Of a DNA stretch of 64,000 bases, positions 61,202-64,000 are shown piece by piece. The DNA lies in contig CAXXSX010000002.1 of the NCBI GenBank assembly GCA_963677165.2, forward strand, positions 4,526,001 through 4,590,000. The letters run 5' to 3'. Both the position numbers and the translations under genes were made by a program. The stretch comes from JAFGXT01 sp963677165 (GTDB lineage Bacteria; Verrucomicrobiota; Lentisphaeria; Victivallales; SZUA-371). Position 1 is the stretch's first letter, and every line of letters starts with the position of its first letter. The notes under the pieces are model-generated. The model was not told the origin of the DNA and did not search any database. It was given only the letters and a program-made list of their open reading frames with translations.

Positions 61202-62869
61202 ATGTCCTCTAAGATTCAAGCTTCCGCCTCAAAATTTGATATTTGGTGGATATTAGCCGGATTAGTTGTTGCTTTGGGTATTATCATCAGAATTGCCGGA
61301 GTTACAAACAGATATCTTTTTTATGACGAAATATGGACATTATCTCACTATTCTCAATTGTCGATCAATGGCATTTTTTCCCAGCTTGCAACACCTAACA
61401 ACCATCCGCTCAATTCATTGTTAATTAAGTGGTGTTCTGGTTTTCTGGGTCCCATGTGGAGTGTTAGATTGCCTGCGCTGATTAGTGGTTGCCTGGCAAT
61501 TCCCGTAATCTGCACGATCACGTGGCTGCTCTTCAGAAGTGGTAGAGCAGTGGTGTTTGCTGCAATTTTATCCTCTTTTAACGCAGGTTTTATCTTTTAT
61601 TCCCAGCAAGGGAGGGGATATGAGATTCAGATTTTTCTAATTGCACTTTTTTTGATGCTGACTGTATTATTGAAGAAGTCTGATATCACTCTAACCACCC
61701 GCAAACGCTACATGTTGAGTATTGGAAGCAGTATTACCGCCATACTTGCAATGCTTACCTTATCTACCTCGGTACTGATTATTTTTGCTGTACTGTTATG
61801 GGAATTTATCGAGCGTATTGTTAATATCTATCATAAAGAAATAAACATCAAAGAGCTTATGCCTGAAATTTTCGGCTGGTTTTTATGTGGAACCTTTGCC
61901 GCAACCTGGTATATTTTAAATTATTCGGCATTTCGTCAGGGACAGGGTTTTGGTCATGATGTAAATACCGCAAAACTTTTTTGGGAATTTTGTTATCATA
62001 CATTAAACCGTATAGCTCCCATATGGATTTTATTCTTTTCATTTATATTAATATTCAAAGAGCGGAAAAAATTCTTTATGCTTATCTGGCCGGTTGTTTT
62101 TATGATGGCAGGAGCTCTTTTGTTTAAAGCCGGATTCTCAAGAATTTATCTTGTATTGAATGTGTTTATTATATGTGCAGCTGCCGGCGGAGTTTTTCAA
62201 CTGACGAAATCTTTTAAGGAAAAATGGCGCAAGCCTGCTGGAGCCTTGCTGTTGATCGTTGTTAGCGGATTAAGTGCCTGGGGATATAGGTCACAACTTA
62301 AAGCATGGGAGGATATTGACTGGGGACAAGTTTATATGAATTTCAATAAATTAGAACCTCGATTCTATATTGTCTATCCTGGATGCGCTGGATATCCTAT
62401 CCGTGGAAATTTTTTACATACTGCAATCAATAGCAATATGCAGCGTCTGTCGTCTTTGGGGGAGTCCTCATTGTTGCTTTGTGTTAATACGCCTTCGCTC
62501 AATGGTGTAATAAAAGGCAACCAACAACAACTCAAGACAAAACTGAAGCCGGGAGTTATTAATGTCCAGAAGATAAAGGGATATGTATATCGGCTAAAAA
62601 AGATGGAGAACTTTACTATAGACTCCATTGTTATTCTCAAGATAGGACCGGTAGACGAATTTGTTTTTCGTGATTTGTGTACATTTACAGACAAGTTGCT
62701 TCGATTTAACTTATGGCTCAACGGTAGTTTGATGAATCCATCGAAACAAATAGTCAGATTTGATATTCTGGCAGTGAAAGTTGCCGATAATGCTGTGTTA
62801 GAGCAATTGCAACGCTTCCGTGAACAAAATTACGGCAATGTTGAATTTTATACTCTTGAATCTTATTAG
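61202..62869 (+). CDS. GT39/ArnT-like membrane glycosyltransferase
   Basis: This 555-residue protein from the ATG at 61202 (AAGGA 11 nt upstream; a start at 61190 is possible) has about ten to twelve hydrophobic helices. The first loop carries YLFYDEIWTLSHY, the D-E motif of lipid-phosphate-sugar transferases, followed by TPNNHPLNSLL. Such enzymes move a sugar from polyprenyl phosphate to protein or lipid acceptors across the membrane. The last 150 residues form an extracytoplasmic domain. The gene is convergent with the AraC gene, 12 bp apart. Donor and acceptor are unknown. Confidence 0.8.
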   Translation: MSSKIQASASKFDIWWILAGLVVALGIIIRIAGVTNRYLFYDEIWTLSHYSQLSINGIFSQLATPNNHPLNSLLIKWCSGFLGPMWSVRLPALISGCLAIPVICTITWLLFRSGRAVVFAAILSSFNAGFIFYSQQGRGYEIQIFLIALFLMLTVLLKKSDITLTTRKRYMLSIGSSITAILAMLTLSTSVLIIFAVLLWEFIERIVNIYHKEINIKELMPEIFGWFLCGTFAATWYILNYSAFRQGQGFGHDVNTAKLFWEFCYHTLNRIAPIWILFFSFILIFKERKKFFMLIWPVVFMMAGALLFKAGFSRIYLVLNVFIICAAAGGVFQLTKSFKEKWRKPAGALLLIVVSGLSAWGYRSQLKAWEDIDWGQVYMNFNKLEPRFYIVYPGCAGYPIRGNFLHTAINSNMQRLSSLGESSLLLCVNTPSLNGVIKGNQQQLKTKLKPGVINVQKIKGYVYRLKKMENFTIDSIVILKIGPVDEFVFRDLCTFTDKLLRFNLWLNGSLMNPSKQIVRFDILAVKVADNAVLEQLQRFREQNYGNVEFYTLESY

Positions 62870-62881
62870 ACGCAAATAGGA

Positions 62882-63673
62882 TTAGAGAGATTGATAAGGT
62901 GTGTGCTTTAAGCGGTAGTCGCCCGGTGTCATATTGAAATATTTTCGAAAAGCGCGATAAAAACTTTCCAGATTACTGAATCCACATTCAAAGCTGATTT
63001 CCTTGATCGTTAAACCGGTTCCGGCAAGCATATTCCTCGCGCATTGGAGGCGGCGGCTTAGAATGTATTGATGAGGACTTGTGTTAAGATTCTTCTTGAA
63101 CTGAGCATGGATATGTGGTACGCTCATTTCTGAGATGTCGGCCAGGATTTCTATTGTTAATTCATTTCCCAGATTTTGATTTATGTAATACAGAATTTTT
63201 CGCAGGAACGGAGGATAATCAGGATCCGGTTTGCGTCTTGTATAATAGTATGCCTGCCAGTATATTCTAGAGTATATGTAAGGGAATAATACGTCCTGAT
63301 CAATTGAGTCGTCATGAAAGCTTTTTATGGCTTCCTGAGAAAACTTATTTAAATCATCTTTAGAATCCCAAAAGGTTATCCGGGGAACTGTTCTTTTGGG
63401 GAAATCATAGGTTGAAACCCGTATAGAAAGACATTGATAAGGATCATCGGCAGGAGTATTCCAGATAGTATAATCTCCTGGCAGGTGCCAGAAAATCGCG
63501 CCGTGTTCAAATGTTTTAACGGTACCATTTTGTTCAAAGTATATTTTCCCGTTAGTGATGATTTCGATATTTTCACATTTGGGTGGTATTTCAACCGGGT
63601 TAACCAGTCTGTTCGAAGGTGCCTGATACATGGCAATTGAACTTATTCTTCTGATATTTTCAGTGATATTCAC
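62882..63673 (-). CDS. AraC family transcriptional regulator
   Basis: This 263-residue protein has an N-terminal cupin-like sensor (about 15-120; NPVEIPPKCENIEIITNGKI, GAIFWHLPGDYTIW). The AraC DNA-binding domain has HTH1 LTIEILADISEMSVPHIHAQF and HTH2 LTIKEISFECGFSNLESFYRAFRK, ending FNMTPGDYR. It is divergent from the probable solute-binding protein gene at the right edge and likely controls it. Confidence 0.92.
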   Translation of the reverse strand: MNITENIRRISSIAMYQAPSNRLVNPVEIPPKCENIEIITNGKIYFEQNGTVKTFEHGAIFWHLPGDYTIWNTPADDPYQCLSIRVSTYDFPKRTVPRITFWDSKDDLNKFSQEAIKSFHDDSIDQDVLFPYIYSRIYWQAYYYTRRKPDPDYPPFLRKILYYINQNLGNELTIEILADISEMSVPHIHAQFKKNLNTSPHQYILSRRLQCARNMLAGTGLTIKEISFECGFSNLESFYRAFRKYFNMTPGDYRLKHTPYQSL

Positions 63674-63793
63674 AGTTAGTGTCTGTATAGGGTTGAACGT
63701 ATTTGCTTTATCGGTTATGATTAAATTAATCAGTTAAAAGAGTTTTTTCAATCAGACAAAGTTTATTTGTTTGTGGTTTTTTTGTTTTCTTTG

Positions 63794-63822
63794 TTGACAT
63801 TTTATACGTTGGATGTTAAGTT
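63794..63822 (+). promoter_or_regulatory. Promoter of the right-edge gene
   Basis: TTGACA (63794-63799), a 17-bp spacer and TAAGTT (63817-63822) form a promoter; the -35 is perfect and the -10 weak, as expected for an AraC-activated gene. Confidence 0.5.
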
Positions 63823-63864
63823 ATTTTCATGCAACGAAAATAAGTTTCAGGAGATATCTCTAAT

Positions 63865-64000
63865 ATGCGTAGTACAATTACAATTATTGTCTTAATTCTT
63901 GTCGGAATGACGGTCGCGGCAATCTATTTTGCCCCTAATAAAACCCACGATGGGAAAACACCACTGACATGGTTAAGCGCGAGTGTTCCTGCCCGTGAAG
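63865..64000 (+). CDS. Secreted or anchored protein, probable ABC solute-binding protein (partial)
   Basis: The ATG at 63865 follows a good ribosome site (CAGGAGATA, about 10 nt). The 45 visible codons give a hydrophobic signal or anchor (STITIIVLILVGMTVAAIYF), then PLTWLSASVPARE. That start resembles the first strand of extracellular sugar-binding proteins (PLTW..D..PAR). The frame continues beyond the window. With the divergent AraC regulator it suggests a sugar-uptake locus, but the call rests on few residues. Confidence 0.6.
   Translation, partial: MRSTITIIVLILVGMTVAAIYFAPNKTHDGKTPLTWLSASVPARE

Overview
The window looks like a chromosomal segment of a Gram-negative bacterium of the PVC group, most likely Lentisphaerota (Victivallales-like). 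This is inferred from gene content, not from a marker-gene search. Pointers are four pulG-like pseudopilins with an FTLIELLVVIAIIAILA-type N-terminus and a C-terminal H-X9-DG box, many single-copy carbohydrate loci each with its own LacI, GntR-LacI, ROK or AraC regulator, large secreted glycoside hydrolases, a sulfatase, and no SusC/SusD pair. Base composition is moderate, with AT-rich intergenic DNA.

Layout. 1-2.7 kb: regulator, pseudopilin and a secreted protein running off the left edge. 2.9-6.3 kb: housekeeping (membrane protein, rluD-lgt-DUF368 operon, tRNA-Gln). 6.6-18 kb: minus-strand operon of pseudopilin, GH38-like mannosidase, two very large paralogous proteins of unknown function, a duplicated-module secreted protein and a LacI regulator. 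18.6-23.7 kb: hybrid sensor kinase, membrane protein, secreted esterase. 23.7-25.2 kb: repeat-rich intergenic DNA around one small gene. 25.2-27.3 kb: miaB and an acyl-ACP thioesterase. 27.4-33.8 kb: GntR-LacI regulator, pseudopilin and two secreted clan GH-A-like hydrolases. 33.8-40 kb: FadR-type regulator/sialidase-like/DMT transporter operon, then a GntR-LacI regulator with a GH78-like rhamnosidase. 40-47.8 kb: LacI, pseudopilin, two GH84-like hydrolases and a GNAT-like protein. 47.9-49.7 kb: small secreted or anchored proteins and rpsT. 49.7-52.6 kb: ROK regulator divergent from an epimerase operon. 52.4-56.7 kb: AT-rich accessory segment with a beta-propeller-like protein, a P-loop ATPase, direct repeats, transposase and kinase remnants, and a CAT-anticodon tRNA. 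56.7-60 kb: sulfatase/GH43-like/AraC operon. 60-64 kb: LPP20-like protein, membrane glycosyltransferase, AraC regulator, and the start of a probable solute-binding protein.

The unifying pattern is a set of independent glycan-use modules, each with a sensor-regulator, often one pseudopilin, and secreted or cytosolic hydrolases. Several have clear promoter and operator architecture: twin ATTGTGTT-N7-AACACAAT sites at 27.4 kb, an 18-bp-arm palindrome over a TTGACA-N17-TATTAT promoter at 39.95 kb, and AAACCGGTTT sites at 47.8 kb. The least explained items are the pseudopilin-per-locus arrangement, the paralogous giant proteins at 8.5-15.1 kb, the ATPase/propeller island at 52-56 kb, and several small dispersed or palindromic repeats. 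Function calls come from reading motifs; no database search was run.
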